32,969 nucleotides of DNA from Streptomyces hygroscopicus subsp. hygroscopicus. Its GTDB lineage: Bacteria > Actinomycetota > Actinomycetes > Streptomycetales > Streptomycetaceae. Of this stretch, positions 7,757 to 16,669 are shown piece after piece. The position numbers were made by a program, and so were the translations under genes. Every line of letters begins with the position of its first letter. Within the stretch, counting starts at the first letter, position 1. The notes under the pieces are model-generated. The model made no database searches. It worked only from the letters and a program-made list of their open reading frames with translations, and was not told the DNA's origin. The DNA lies in the NCBI RefSeq assembly GCF_001553455.1, contig NZ_BBOX01000193.1:1-32969 (forward strand), written 5' to 3'.

Positions 7757-9025
7757 TCAGCCCGTTTCCCGTACCGATCGGGCGAGGATCCGCAGCCCCT
7801 CGTCCAGCTCCTGCGGGGCGACGGTGAGGGCCGGCAGCAGCTTGACGACCTCGTCCCGCGGCCCGGACGTCTCGACCAGCAGCCCCAGGTCGAACGCGCG
7901 GCGGGCCACGGCCGCCGCGCGGGAGGCGTCCGCGAATGCCAGGCCCCACACCAGGCCACGGCCGCGGACCTCGGCGCCGAGCCGCGGGTGCTCGTCGCGG
8001 ATCGCGTGCAGCGCCTGTTCGACCTGTTCGCCGCGGACCCTGGTCTGCTTCTCCATCCCGTCGTCGGTCCAGTAGGTGTGGAGGGCGGCGGTCGCCGTGA
8101 CGAAGGCGGGGTTGCTGCCGCGGAAGGTTCCGTTGTGCTCGCCCGGCTCCCACACGTCCAGCTCGGGCCGGAAGAGACACAGTGACATCGGCAGGCCGTA
8201 GCCGCTGATGGACTTCGAAAGGGTGACCACATCCGGGGTGATGCCCGCCTCCTCGAAGGAGAAGAAGGCGCCGGTGCGTCCGCAGCCCATCTGGATGTCG
8301 TCCACGATCAGCAGCATGTCGTGCCGGTGGCACAGACCGGCGAGGTCCCTCAGCCACGGGGACCGGGCCACATGGACCCCGCCCTCGCCCTGCACCGTCT
8401 CGACGATCACGGCGGCGGGTTTGTCCAGACCCGAACCCTGGTCCTCGAGCAGCCGCTCGAACCACAGGAAGTCCGGGGTCCGGCCGTCGAGGTAGCGGTC
8501 GAACGGCATGGGAGTGCCGTGGACCAGTGGAACACCCGCCCCGGCCCGTTTGAGGGCGTTCCCGGTGACGGCCAGCGCTCCGAGCGTCATGCCGTGGAAG
8601 GCGTTGGTGAACGAGACGACCGCCTCGCGCCCCTTCACCTTGCGGACCAGCTTCAGCGCGGCCTCGACCGCGGTGGTACCGGCCGGACCGGGGAACATCA
8701 TCTTGTACGGCAGCGCCCGCGGGGACAGCACCAGATTCTGGAAAGCCCGCAGGAAAGCCCGCTTGGTGGTGGTGGCCATGTCCAGGCTGTGGGTGATGCC
8801 GTCACCCTCGAGGTAATCGACGAGCGCGCGTTTCAACGCGGGATTGTTGTGGCCGTAGTTGAGTGACCCGGCGCCCGAGAAGAAATCGAGATAGCTGCGG
8901 CCGTCCTCGTCGTGGAGGTGGCTGCCCTGCGCCCGCTCGAAGACGGTGGGCCAGCCGCGGCAGTAGCTGCGTACTTCCGATTCCAGGGTCTCGAAGACGC
9001 TCAGGTCGGGCTGGTTGGTCGTCAT
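7757..9025 (-). CDS. ectB: diaminobutyrate--2-oxoglutarate transaminase
   Basis: A PLP-dependent class III aminotransferase that makes L-2,4-diaminobutyrate from aspartate semialdehyde and glutamate, the first ectoine-specific step. The PLP lysine is K271 in LSKSISGYGLP. FSGAGSLNYGHN, NAFHGMTLGAL and VDDIQMGCGRTG are the expected conserved blocks. The length of 422 residues is normal. I set the start at ATG 9025 (MTTNQPDLS), with GAGGAG 8 nt upstream, rather than the longer frame. It follows ectA by 62 bp. Confidence 0.97.
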   Translation of the reverse strand: MTTNQPDLSVFETLESEVRSYCRGWPTVFERAQGSHLHDEDGRSYLDFFSGAGSLNYGHNNPALKRALVDYLEGDGITHSLDMATTTKRAFLRAFQNLVLSPRALPYKMMFPGPAGTTAVEAALKLVRKVKGREAVVSFTNAFHGMTLGALAVTGNALKRAGAGVPLVHGTPMPFDRYLDGRTPDFLWFERLLEDQGSGLDKPAAVIVETVQGEGGVHVARSPWLRDLAGLCHRHDMLLIVDDIQMGCGRTGAFFSFEEAGITPDVVTLSKSISGYGLPMSLCLFRPELDVWEPGEHNGTFRGSNPAFVTATAALHTYWTDDGMEKQTRVRGEQVEQALHAIRDEHPRLGAEVRGRGLVWGLAFADASRAAAVARRAFDLGLLVETSGPRDEVVKLLPALTVAPQELDEGLRILARSVRETG

Positions 9026-9087
9026 GACACACGCTCCTCGGTGCGGGAAGAGTCCGCACACGCCAGATCCTGCCGACGATGCGCCGG

Positions 9088-9582
9088 CTAGCGCAGTGGT
9101 CCGATGCGGTACAGATACTCGGCCTCATGGGAATCGGGGAAAAGCGCTGCCGGGAACAGCAGCTCCCGTTCCACCGACGCCCGGTGCCGGTCGGCGAAGG
9201 AGTGGAACAACCGCTGCGACGCGGTGTTCTGCAGGCTGATGGTCGTCTCCATGCTCCGGGGGACGCCCCGTGCGTGCGGACGGGCGGTGAGGTGGTCCAG
9301 CATGGCGCCGGCCAGCCCGCGTCCCCGCTGTTCCGGGTCCACCGCGACCTGCCAGATGACGAGCGTGCCGGGCCGATCGGGCCGGCGGTAGCCGGTGACG
9401 AAACCGATCGGCGCACCGCCCGGCTCCCGCGCGACCACGGAGGTCCCGGCGAAGTCCCGGAACCACAGGAGGTAGCTGTAGGAGGAGTTCGTGTCGAGCA
9501 CCCCGGATTCGCGGGCAATGCGCCAGACCGCGGCACCGTCCTCGATCGCGGGTGCGCCCATGGATTGCGTCAGCGTCGCCAT
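9088..9582 (-). CDS. ectA: L-2,4-diaminobutyrate N-acetyltransferase
   Basis: A GNAT-family enzyme that acetylates the gamma-amino group of diaminobutyrate, giving the substrate of EctC. The acetyl-CoA loop reads VDPEQRGRGLAGAML, and the EctA-specific LDTNSSYSYLLW lies near residue 30. The length of 164 residues is typical. ATG 9582 has AGAGG about 10 nt upstream. It is the first gene of the operon; a ~480-bp non-coding region lies upstream and probably holds the osmotic-stress promoter. Confidence 0.96.
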   Translation of the reverse strand: MATLTQSMGAPAIEDGAAVWRIARESGVLDTNSSYSYLLWFRDFAGTSVVAREPGGAPIGFVTGYRRPDRPGTLVIWQVAVDPEQRGRGLAGAMLDHLTARPHARGVPRSMETTISLQNTASQRLFHSFADRHRASVERELLFPAALFPDSHEAEYLYRIGPLR

Positions 9583-9766
9583 AGAACCAGCACCTCTGCC
9601 TCATCGACACGGGAGGAGCATCTCCGCAGCAGTTCTGTGGGGGTTTCGTACACCGACCGGGAATGCCCGATGCGGCACATTCCTGTTTGCCGAGTTTGCC
9701 GGGGAGGAATTACTGACGATTCGGCCACGTGCTCGCGACAACCATGTGGCGTCTGGGTGGCATTAC

Positions 9767-9783
9767 TTACGTCATTTTACGTC
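9767..9783 (-). promoter_or_regulatory. candidate ect operator: two GACGTAA boxes 10 bp apart
   Basis: On the minus strand GACGTAA occurs twice, one helical turn apart, in an AT-richer patch ~185 bp upstream of ectA. Spacing of one turn suits a dimeric regulator on one DNA face. Otherwise 9,583-10,064 holds no gene; three CCGCGG hexamers lie near 9,951-9,985. Confidence 0.35.
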
Positions 9784-10064
9784 CGCGGTCCCTCTTCGGC
9801 ACCACGGGCATGGCTATGCGGCCACATTGGACAGTATCAGCGTTTCATCCGTTCGGCAGCGGGTACTCGTTCCGGCGGTCGCGCAGGACTGCCGGTGGTG
9901 GGTACCGCCACCCCGCCGCGGTTCTGCCGTCCGGCCACTGGCGGGAAAGGCCGCGGCCGGGAAAAGCCGCGGGGCAAATCCGCGGGCAGGGAATTCCCGG
10001 CGGCCTCTGCCGTCGCGGCGAAATCCTTCCCTTGAGCCAGTACGTGTACCACTGACCAAGGGCG

Positions 10065-10121
10065 CTTCTGCGCAGGTTCGAGGATCGCTACGCACTCCAC
10101 GTGGTGCGTGACCGGAAGCAT
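10065..10121 (-). pseudogene. displaced, decayed 3' end of the RNA m5U methyltransferase gene
   Basis: The minus strand encodes LPVTHHVECVAILEPAQK, nearly the same as the C-terminus of the methyltransferase at 24,982-26,325 (FPVTHHVECVAVLEPATKGA). Differences are mostly at third codon positions, so this was once coding. It has no stop where one is expected (TGG at 10058) and no gene body. Its codons (ATC, CTC, GAA, GCG, CAG, AAG) are ordinary for this host. I infer it is the original chromosomal 3' end, displaced when the island integrated. Confidence 0.8.
10090..10115. other. left attachment site core of the genomic island
   Basis: ACGCACTCCACGTGGTG (10090-10106), one mismatch, then GTGACCGG (10108-10115) matches 25016-25041 in the same orientation. 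It lies within the displaced methyltransferase fragment. The identical stretch is the best candidate for the recombination core. Confidence 0.75.
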
Positions 10122-10141
10122 GTCGCCCGGGTGAGCCCAGA

Positions 10142-10156
10142 GAAAATCGCAGGTCA
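10142..10156. repeat. 15-bp direct repeat inside the left island end
   Basis: GAAAATCGCAGGTCA, identical to 24970-24984. It lies 26 bp inside the left core; the right copy lies 31 bp inside the right core. In a circular form they would flank the core, as integrase arm sites do. Confidence 0.8.
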
Positions 10157-10326
10157 AGTGCAATCTCTTGTCTCGCCTGGGGACACAGGCGCGCAGAGCG
10201 TCAAACGGGCGTCACGGCGGAGAAAACAATAGCGCGCGGTGATCTCAGCAAGGAGTGCACCAGACGCCGTCACCCGCGGTCACGTTCAGCCTTTGGCACT
10301 CACACGAGGGAACATTAGTTCTTATC

Positions 10327-10347
10327 GGCGTCGATCGTTGGGACGCC
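10327..10347 (-). terminator. candidate terminator after the pPIWI-RE operon
   Basis: GGCGTC/GACGCC is a 6-bp stem with a 9-nt loop, 20 bp past the pPIWI-RE stop. In the minus direction it is followed by an AT-rich run rather than a pure U tract. The rest of 10,157-10,367 shows no gene. Confidence 0.4.
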
Positions 10348-10367
10348 TTATGCAGGCGGCGCCTCGC

Positions 10368-13136
10368 TCATGGAGCGGATGACGTGCTCCCCTCCTCCTT
10401 CGTTCCGGCCATCGGAAGCACGTACTCACCGGCGAGACGCGCCAGGTGCAGCGGGAGGGGCCGGGCGAGCGGCGGGTAGTCGTCGTGGTAGCGCAGCTGG
10501 TGCGTGAGTGTTGCCCACTCCGCCGGCCGGTCAGGCAGGTCCCCTTCACGCCCCGAGTCCGCCAGCGCCTTCTCCGACAGGCAGCCGAGCACAGTGATCT
10601 CCAGCTGCCCGGGATTCCAGGCGGTCTTCCCGGGTGCTGTCCGGCCCTGTGCCGTGGGCGCCAGCTTCATGAGTCCCTTCGGCAGTTTCGCCACCGTGTG
10701 CGGCTTCGAGGCCGTACTCGCGAAGACACGGCTCCCCGTCTCCGCCGTCCCCCACACACCCTCGGCGAAGCCGACCCCGCCCTTGGCATCGCGGGCGTAC
10801 CACTCCGCCACTTCCCCCCGTGCATTGGCGTCCCGTACAAGCACCACCCGCAGGTCCTCGCCGTAGAGCGTGTGGCGCTGGGCGGGCTCGGTGCCGAAGC
10901 TGAGCATGTCGCGGTCCAGTTCACCGTTGCGCAGGCCGGGCCAGCACTGGCGCAGATTGCCGGCGTCCGCCAGCAGCAGCGTCGGGCGGTCGCGGAGCTG
11001 GAAGAGCAGCGCGCGGATCTGCCGCTCGGTATCCCGCTGCCTGTGCTGCTTCACGCCCGGGCGGGTAGCGGGTCGGCGCCCTCCCCGGGCGGCCGCGCCA
11101 TCGCCAGGCCCTCCCGTATCAGCCTCCTCCCCCTCCCCCGCCACCGGTTCCACTGCCTGGGAGAGCAGCAGCAACAGCTTCGGGTACGGCACCCATTCGG
11201 CGCGCTCGGCGTCCCACCCCTCGATGACGCCTGGTCCGTCCCCGGGGCGGACCCGCACCGCGACCAGCCGGCGGACGGGGCATCGCGTGGGTCCCTTCCT
11301 GGTGTGGCGTACGAACCAGAGCGCCGCGTACTGGAGGTCGCCGGGAACTCCGGCTCCCACTCGGTGGGCGGGCGGGCTGATCGCGCCGAGCTGCCGGAAG
11401 ACGTCCAGCCAGGTCCACCTGGCCCGGTGCTCCAGGCCGCTGTCAGTGCGGTCGGGCAGGTTGACGAACTGGCTCAGCCGGCCCTGCCGCGCCCAGGCGA
11501 TGCGCAGCGCATGCTTGGGGTCGGAGTCCGGGACGGCGGAGAAGCGCTCCTTTCCGGCGATTTCCGTGATCACGACTCCGGCCGCGTCGGGGCGCGGGAC
11601 CCCCTGGTCCGCCACAAGCCGGCAGCGCCCTTCGACGGCTTCGGCCAGCCGGACGGCCCTGGGGCGCCTGCGCTCCAGGGAGATCGGCAGGGCATCGGCC
11701 AGGGTCCCCGCGGGCCGGGCTCGTACGCGGATCTCGACCCCCTCACCCCGCCACCGCCAGGTGTCGTCGTCGGCCGGCACCACTATCTCCCCGGGAGGGA
11801 AGCCAATGAGCTTCGGCAGTTCCGCGAGCAGTGCCGCACGAGTTTCCGGGGACTGCCAGAAGATGTCGATCTCCAGGGCACGGCCGTTCAGTGCGCGTGC
11901 CAGCGCCGCCCGCCGCTGCAAGGCCAGTTGCGCGTCCTGGACGCCCGGGTCACGTCCGGCGCGCGCACGAGGCAGCAATGAGGGGGTGTTACTCCGGGTG
12001 ACCCGCGTGAGGTCGGGGACCCGGGTCAGCATGGGGCGTAACCCTTGCTCGACCCAGGCGTCCAGATCCGCCCGCTCCCGTGGCATCAGCCCCGGTCCGA
12101 CCTCGTGCGGGCCGATCGACGGGTGGTAGACGATGCCGGCCGCCACGCCTCCGGACCCGTTGATCCAACGTTCCGGGTGGGAGAAGAGCGCCTCGGGCTG
12201 GGGGTAGTTGCGTACGATGTCCAACTCGGGCACGAGCGGTGCGGGGCTGTGGTGGCGCCAGGCCAGTTCCTTCAGCCGCCGGTCGTAGCCGAGAGTATTC
12301 ACCATCAGTCGGTAGCCCCGGTCCGGCCCTCCCGGCCACGGTAGCGGAGCATCAAGTAGGACGGTCGTGCCGCCGAGCTGGTGGGGGCGTACGTCGAGCC
12401 GGGTGGCCCACCGACGTACCTGAGTGGACACATGGACGCGAAACCGTGATGCAAACGGCACGGTGTGGACGCTGATGTTGAGGCAGGCCGAGTAGTACCA
12501 GGTCTGCCCCCGTCGCTCGTACCGCTGGGGCGGCCAGGAGACGAGTCGCGCACCATTGCCCGAGCTCTCGACGCGGAAGCGGAGTGTGATGCCCCCGGTG
12601 CGGAACGTCCGGGCGGCCAGTCGGAAGGCGATCCACTCGGGCAGCAGGCTGTAGAGCCGCGCGGCGGGTTCGGCGGTTCCGCCCACCGACGTCACGGTCT
12701 CGGCGAGGTCGACCGATTCGGCCTCCCAATGTGGCAGATGGACGGCCTCGGCCGGGTCGTCGGAGCGGAGCCTCTGCTCCAGATCGGCGCCTTCGGTGTC
12801 GTCCTCCTCCCGGAACATGCCCGCCGCCCAAGTGCCGATCACCGGCGTCAGCACCTCCCGCGGGACGGCTTCCCGCGCGTAGAGCCACGGCAGGCAGCCG
12901 TCCGTTCCGGCGTTGCGGCCGGTCGCGATGACACCGGGAGCCATCGCCTGCAGCAGGGAGTTGAGCCTGCGTACAGGGAGCCGGTCGGGGCGGACGGAGC
13001 CCTTGTCCGCCTCGGCGTGCATCCTGGTGAGCTCGGTATGCAACTCTTCGCCGAGCCGCAGCACCCTCATCTCCTCCCGCCACGGTCCAAGGAGCGGGTC
13101 GGGTTCGTAGGCTGCGACGCGAATGGTGTGATACAC
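10368..13136 (-). CDS. pPIWI-RE family protein (prokaryotic PIWI module)
   Basis: A 922-residue protein that I assign to the pPIWI-RE family, a divergent branch of Argonaute/PIWI proteins. The family is predicted to bind a guide strand and, with a DinG helicase and an REase-fold protein, to restrict invading DNA at R-loops. The last third has the family's RNase H-like module: RRLVAVRVR, then PTLLLADAGNLRQCWPGL (Asp 724), and a C-terminal PLPLHLARLAGEYVLPM with the conserved Glu 904. The first strand reads VAVRV where active PIWI nucleases have Asp, so a complete catalytic set is not evident. The N-terminal ~400 residues would be the family's X domain. The start is GTG 13136, with AGGAGG 7 nt upstream, 32 bp after the helicase stop. 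It is the last gene of the operon. Assignment is from motif recall plus the diagnostic gene neighbourhood. Confidence 0.87.
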   Translation of the reverse strand: MYHTIRVAAYEPDPLLGPWREEMRVLRLGEELHTELTRMHAEADKGSVRPDRLPVRRLNSLLQAMAPGVIATGRNAGTDGCLPWLYAREAVPREVLTPVIGTWAAGMFREEDDTEGADLEQRLRSDDPAEAVHLPHWEAESVDLAETVTSVGGTAEPAARLYSLLPEWIAFRLAARTFRTGGITLRFRVESSGNGARLVSWPPQRYERRGQTWYYSACLNISVHTVPFASRFRVHVSTQVRRWATRLDVRPHQLGGTTVLLDAPLPWPGGPDRGYRLMVNTLGYDRRLKELAWRHHSPAPLVPELDIVRNYPQPEALFSHPERWINGSGGVAAGIVYHPSIGPHEVGPGLMPRERADLDAWVEQGLRPMLTRVPDLTRVTRSNTPSLLPRARAGRDPGVQDAQLALQRRAALARALNGRALEIDIFWQSPETRAALLAELPKLIGFPPGEIVVPADDDTWRWRGEGVEIRVRARPAGTLADALPISLERRRPRAVRLAEAVEGRCRLVADQGVPRPDAAGVVITEIAGKERFSAVPDSDPKHALRIAWARQGRLSQFVNLPDRTDSGLEHRARWTWLDVFRQLGAISPPAHRVGAGVPGDLQYAALWFVRHTRKGPTRCPVRRLVAVRVRPGDGPGVIEGWDAERAEWVPYPKLLLLLSQAVEPVAGEGEEADTGGPGDGAAARGGRRPATRPGVKQHRQRDTERQIRALLFQLRDRPTLLLADAGNLRQCWPGLRNGELDRDMLSFGTEPAQRHTLYGEDLRVVLVRDANARGEVAEWYARDAKGGVGFAEGVWGTAETGSRVFASTASKPHTVAKLPKGLMKLAPTAQGRTAPGKTAWNPGQLEITVLGCLSEKALADSGREGDLPDRPAEWATLTHQLRYHDDYPPLARPLPLHLARLAGEYVLPMAGTKEEGSTSSAP

Positions 13137-13168
13137 GACATTGCCTCCTGGAAACTGAAGTTCGGCGC

Positions 13169-16100
13169 TTACGGATGGGCGGGTGCAGGGACGAGCAGAC
13201 GGGTGAGCATGCGCCGGAGCGGTTCGTACAGGGCGCGGGCGATGAACTGCTCCTCCGCGCTCTTCGTGCTGCCGTCGAAGTACGGGTCCAGCACGTCGAG
13301 CATGCTGTGCAGCAAGCTGGAGGCGGGGGTGTCGGTTCGCGGTGGTACGACTCCGCGGTTCGGGGCGAAGGCGGCGTCGACGAAGACCACCCGGGCCGGT
13401 ACGCCGCCGCGCACCAGCCGCCCGATCACCTGCCACATCAGGACCAGGATGTCCCAAGTGACCTGCTCCCGCGCCCCTTCGTCGAGGCGGCTCCACGCCA
13501 TCGAGCGGGCGAGCACCTGGTACCAGCGCGAACGGGCGATGCGGCGGACCTCGTCGGCACCTTCCTCGATCGTGGCCTGTCCCCGTACCCAGATGTCGAA
13601 GTCACCGCCGGTGACGGCGCGGACGATCCAGTCGTTGACGGCGTGGACGGCCAGGGACAGGTCCTCGGGGTGCGGATTGGGCCGTGCCAGGAAGTAGACC
13701 GTGCCGATGGCCGCTTCGTCGTCATCGTTGAGGATGTTGTGGCCCCGCTCCACGGCCAGCAGAGGCGCCACGAGGATGTCCGCACCGAGGTCCTTCAGGT
13801 GCTCGACGTCGCCCCGGCGCAGTGACCGGGCGCGGTAGGCGGACGGCGCCTCGTCCTCCGGGGCGATCTCCTCATCGTCCGAGACCAGGCACAGCACGCT
13901 GTCGCGCCAGCGGGAGTTGAGGTTGTGCAGGGTGTCGGCCACAATGCGCGCCTCGGTGTAGCTGCCGACCAGCAGGAGGATCTGGTCTCGCCCAGGAGGA
14001 AGGGAGAGCAACTCGCGCTCCAGTGGGCCTCCCTCGAGGGCGTCGTACTCTCCCGCGCCGAGGTGGGTGGCGATGCGGCGCAGCTTTTCGGGGCGGTCGT
14101 CCGGGTGGGTTCCCGACAGGCGCAGCTTCTCGTCGCCGTCGTCGATGAACTCGAAGCGCATCAGGCTCTCGTCCGCGATGCGTTCGGTCACCTCGGCCGA
14201 CGGCTCGATGACGACACCGACCGGCACGCAGACGTGGTAGCGGCTGGACGCGCCCGCCCAGCTGCTGCCGGACATGAGCAGCAGATGGGCGCCGGGCCTG
14301 CCGTCGACGGAGGCGAGGTGAGGCATGGCGCGCAGCAGCTCACGTCCGACGCCGCTGCAACGGAAGAAGGTCAGCTCGCCGCTGCGGACTCCGCCCTCGT
14401 CCTCGCCTGGGACCCTGAACTGGAAGCCGAGTACGTTGCCCATCGGAGCCTCCGGCACCATCGGGCCGTAGTCGAGCGGCCGACGGTACATCGTGTTGTA
14501 GCCCAGGCTCAGGGCGGCCTCGACGCGGGGCCACATTGCGTTGATCATGGCGAGCGGGGGTTCCAGGGCGCTGAGCAGCAGCGTGAACTCGAAGCGTTCG
14601 GCGAGCTTCTGCCGCCACTGCTCGGGGGTCTGTGGCGGTGGTCCGGGCTTCCGGCGGCTCCCGCGCTTCTTCTGCCGTTCCCCCTCCTCGCGCTGCCACT
14701 CGTCGTACTTCTCCTGGTACTCCTGCTTCCGGGTGGCCATGTACTGCGGGTCGATATGGAAAACCTCGTCCATGACTTCGGTCAGATGGCGGCGGGTGTT
14801 CTCCGGGTTGCCGGTATGAAGCAGTTCGTTGAGGAGGGCGGTCAGCCGGCTGAAGTCCTCCTCCGTCCTCCGGCGGCGGTCGCCGAAGGGGTTGTCGCGG
14901 AAGGCGTCGAGAAGCTTGCCGAGGGCCTGCCTGGGGGCATGGTTCCGGTGTTCCGGACCGCTGTCGCCGGGGAGTTCGTAGCGTTCGTCGAGCAGTCCGA
15001 GCTGGAGCGTCCACCCGCTGAAGTAGCCCGTCCGCACCCATTCACGCAGCTCGTACCCGGCGACGAGCATCGCGTACAGCCGGTCAGTGGCCGCTGCGGC
15101 GGTGTTGAGGGCGGCGGCGAAGGTCTCCACGTCCCGTTCGGAGAGCTGGGTGCGCCCGCTCGCAGCGAGTTCCCGGATCTTGTGCCGGCTCAGCTGGTCG
15201 ATGAGGCCCTTGTCCTCGTCGCTGGCGAGGACAACGGCGGGTGCGAATGTCTGGTCGAGTTGCATCTGCACGCGGTCGGCCTCGTCGATGATCACGAGGT
15301 CGCTGCGGCGGCAGGCGAGTTCGAGGTAGCGGATGCGCTCGCCGTTCTGAGGGCGGGGCGGCGAGGCATCGATCAGTCCGGCCGGCGTGGCCACCCAGAT
15401 CAGTGCGCCGACCAGAGTGCGGGCTCCATGGTGCCGGGGGCAGGCGGACCAGTACGGGCAGCTCGTCACCCTCTTCTGCCATTCGGAGGCCCGTCCACCG
15501 CCTTTGTCGCGCCGCGGGTCCGACGGTGGCCGGAGCCGGGAGCAGGGCGCCTCGCCGAAGGCGAGCGGCTCGGTGGACGAAGTGGCGCCCCGCCGCCTGA
15601 CGTTGAGCACGCAGGAGGTCCCGAGGTAGGCGAAGGCGGGGTCGTCGTGGGCGAGCAGCCGGTGCTCGCCTCGGCCTGCCAGCCGACGGTGCAGCCGCTG
15701 GGCGTGCCGCTCCCGGCCGGAGGACCCGAGCACGGGTGCGGCGCCGTCGGTGTAAAGATTGTAGAGCCGGACCAGCTTCAGCACCTCCGCGACGTCGGTG
15801 ACCACGATGGTGGTGCGCTTGCCGAGTTTGGCGAGATGGACGGCGACGATGTCGCGCAGCGTGCTCTTGCCCGCGCCGACGATGCCGAGCAAATGCTGGA
15901 TCCCGTCGATCGTGAACGTGAAGTCCTCATCCTTGCCGACCTTGTGAAACGTGCCGTTCTCCTTGGTGGACAGGTCGAAGGCCCGCAGCCGCTCCAGCCA
16001 GCACGGCGGCCTTCCCTCGCCGACGCGGGCGTGCGTGGCGTCCATCTCCGCCGCGGTGCGCTCCAGACTCTTCCTGGTGAAGGCCAGGGGCTCTCCGCCG

Positions 16101-16669
16101 CCGGCCGGTTCCAGGTCCATGTCGTGGGCGACAAGGGGGGTGTAGGGAACGCGCGGCAGGTCGACGACAGCCAGGGTGCGGCTGACGGGGAAGGCGTACG
16201 ATCCCTGGCCCGCGACCGGCATGGGTTGGCCCGCGAGCGGCGGGGCGACACGCAGCAGTTGCTCGTAGACGGGAAAGCGGTCGCCGGCGACGGAGAGTTC
16301 CCGGCGGGTGGCGGGCGACTCGGTGTCCGGTACGTCGTAGCCTCGCACCCTCGGGTCGAACAGCTGGTAGCTCTCCAGCGCCTCGCGCCAGGTACGGCCC
16401 CTGCGCAGTGTCCACAGCGAATACCGGGCGACACGCAGCGTCCGCGTGGTGTCCGGCGGCAGCGGTGCTCCGTATGCCTCGGCGAACCCGTATCCGCTGA
16501 ACAGTACCCAGGCACTGCCCGCGGGGGTGCCCGGCATCAGCTTCTGCTGGAGGTACAGACCGAGTTCCACCTGGCACAGGGCTTCCAGGGCAGGCTGCGG
16601 GACGGACGGCCCCAGGAACGCCTTGAGTGCGCGGAGTACGTCGGTCAGCGGCGGGGTGATGCTACGCAT
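13169..16669 (-). CDS. DinG/XPD-type Fe-S helicase of the pPIWI-RE system
   Basis: A 1,166-residue superfamily 2 helicase, long for DinG because of a ~250-residue N-terminal extension and large inserts. Walker A is GIVGAGKST with Lys 268 and Walker B is DEAD at 462-465. Four cysteines between them (C353, C376, C404, C410) sit where XPD/DinG helicases hold a 4Fe-4S cluster. Motif VI is VIGRLVRGG near residue 1,080. A charged coiled segment near residues 640-680 (KQEYQEKYDEWQREEGERQKKR) interrupts the arch region. DinG-type enzymes unwind RNA:DNA hybrids, which fits an R-loop-targeting role beside a PIWI protein. The start is ATG 16669 with AGAGGAGA just upstream, overlapping the REase-fold gene by 8 bp. 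The upstream extension of the frame is rejected. Confidence 0.9.
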   Translation of the reverse strand: MRSITPPLTDVLRALKAFLGPSVPQPALEALCQVELGLYLQQKLMPGTPAGSAWVLFSGYGFAEAYGAPLPPDTTRTLRVARYSLWTLRRGRTWREALESYQLFDPRVRGYDVPDTESPATRRELSVAGDRFPVYEQLLRVAPPLAGQPMPVAGQGSYAFPVSRTLAVVDLPRVPYTPLVAHDMDLEPAGGGEPLAFTRKSLERTAAEMDATHARVGEGRPPCWLERLRAFDLSTKENGTFHKVGKDEDFTFTIDGIQHLLGIVGAGKSTLRDIVAVHLAKLGKRTTIVVTDVAEVLKLVRLYNLYTDGAAPVLGSSGRERHAQRLHRRLAGRGEHRLLAHDDPAFAYLGTSCVLNVRRRGATSSTEPLAFGEAPCSRLRPPSDPRRDKGGGRASEWQKRVTSCPYWSACPRHHGARTLVGALIWVATPAGLIDASPPRPQNGERIRYLELACRRSDLVIIDEADRVQMQLDQTFAPAVVLASDEDKGLIDQLSRHKIRELAASGRTQLSERDVETFAAALNTAAAATDRLYAMLVAGYELREWVRTGYFSGWTLQLGLLDERYELPGDSGPEHRNHAPRQALGKLLDAFRDNPFGDRRRRTEEDFSRLTALLNELLHTGNPENTRRHLTEVMDEVFHIDPQYMATRKQEYQEKYDEWQREEGERQKKRGSRRKPGPPPQTPEQWRQKLAERFEFTLLLSALEPPLAMINAMWPRVEAALSLGYNTMYRRPLDYGPMVPEAPMGNVLGFQFRVPGEDEGGVRSGELTFFRCSGVGRELLRAMPHLASVDGRPGAHLLLMSGSSWAGASSRYHVCVPVGVVIEPSAEVTERIADESLMRFEFIDDGDEKLRLSGTHPDDRPEKLRRIATHLGAGEYDALEGGPLERELLSLPPGRDQILLLVGSYTEARIVADTLHNLNSRWRDSVLCLVSDDEEIAPEDEAPSAYRARSLRRGDVEHLKDLGADILVAPLLAVERGHNILNDDDEAAIGTVYFLARPNPHPEDLSLAVHAVNDWIVRAVTGGDFDIWVRGQATIEEGADEVRRIARSRWYQVLARSMAWSRLDEGAREQVTWDILVLMWQVIGRLVRGGVPARVVFVDAAFAPNRGVVPPRTDTPASSLLHSMLDVLDPYFDGSTKSAEEQFIARALYEPLRRMLTRLLVPAPAHP

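Noticed and set aside
9837..10163. 108-residue protein containing the methyltransferase-like fragment
   Set aside because: Only about 18 residues match a real protein. The rest is GC-driven open frame, so I call it a displaced gene end.
10446..11981. 511-codon plus-strand open frame over the pPIWI-RE gene
   Set aside because: It is a shadow frame of a high-GC gene, without domains or a ribosome binding site. Similar long plus-strand frames over the helicase, STAND and permease genes were dropped for the same reason.
13137..13496. 120-codon upstream extension of the pPIWI-RE frame
   Set aside because: It overlaps the helicase gene in another frame and is Arg/Pro-rich shadow sequence. GTG 13136 has AGGAGG at proper distance.
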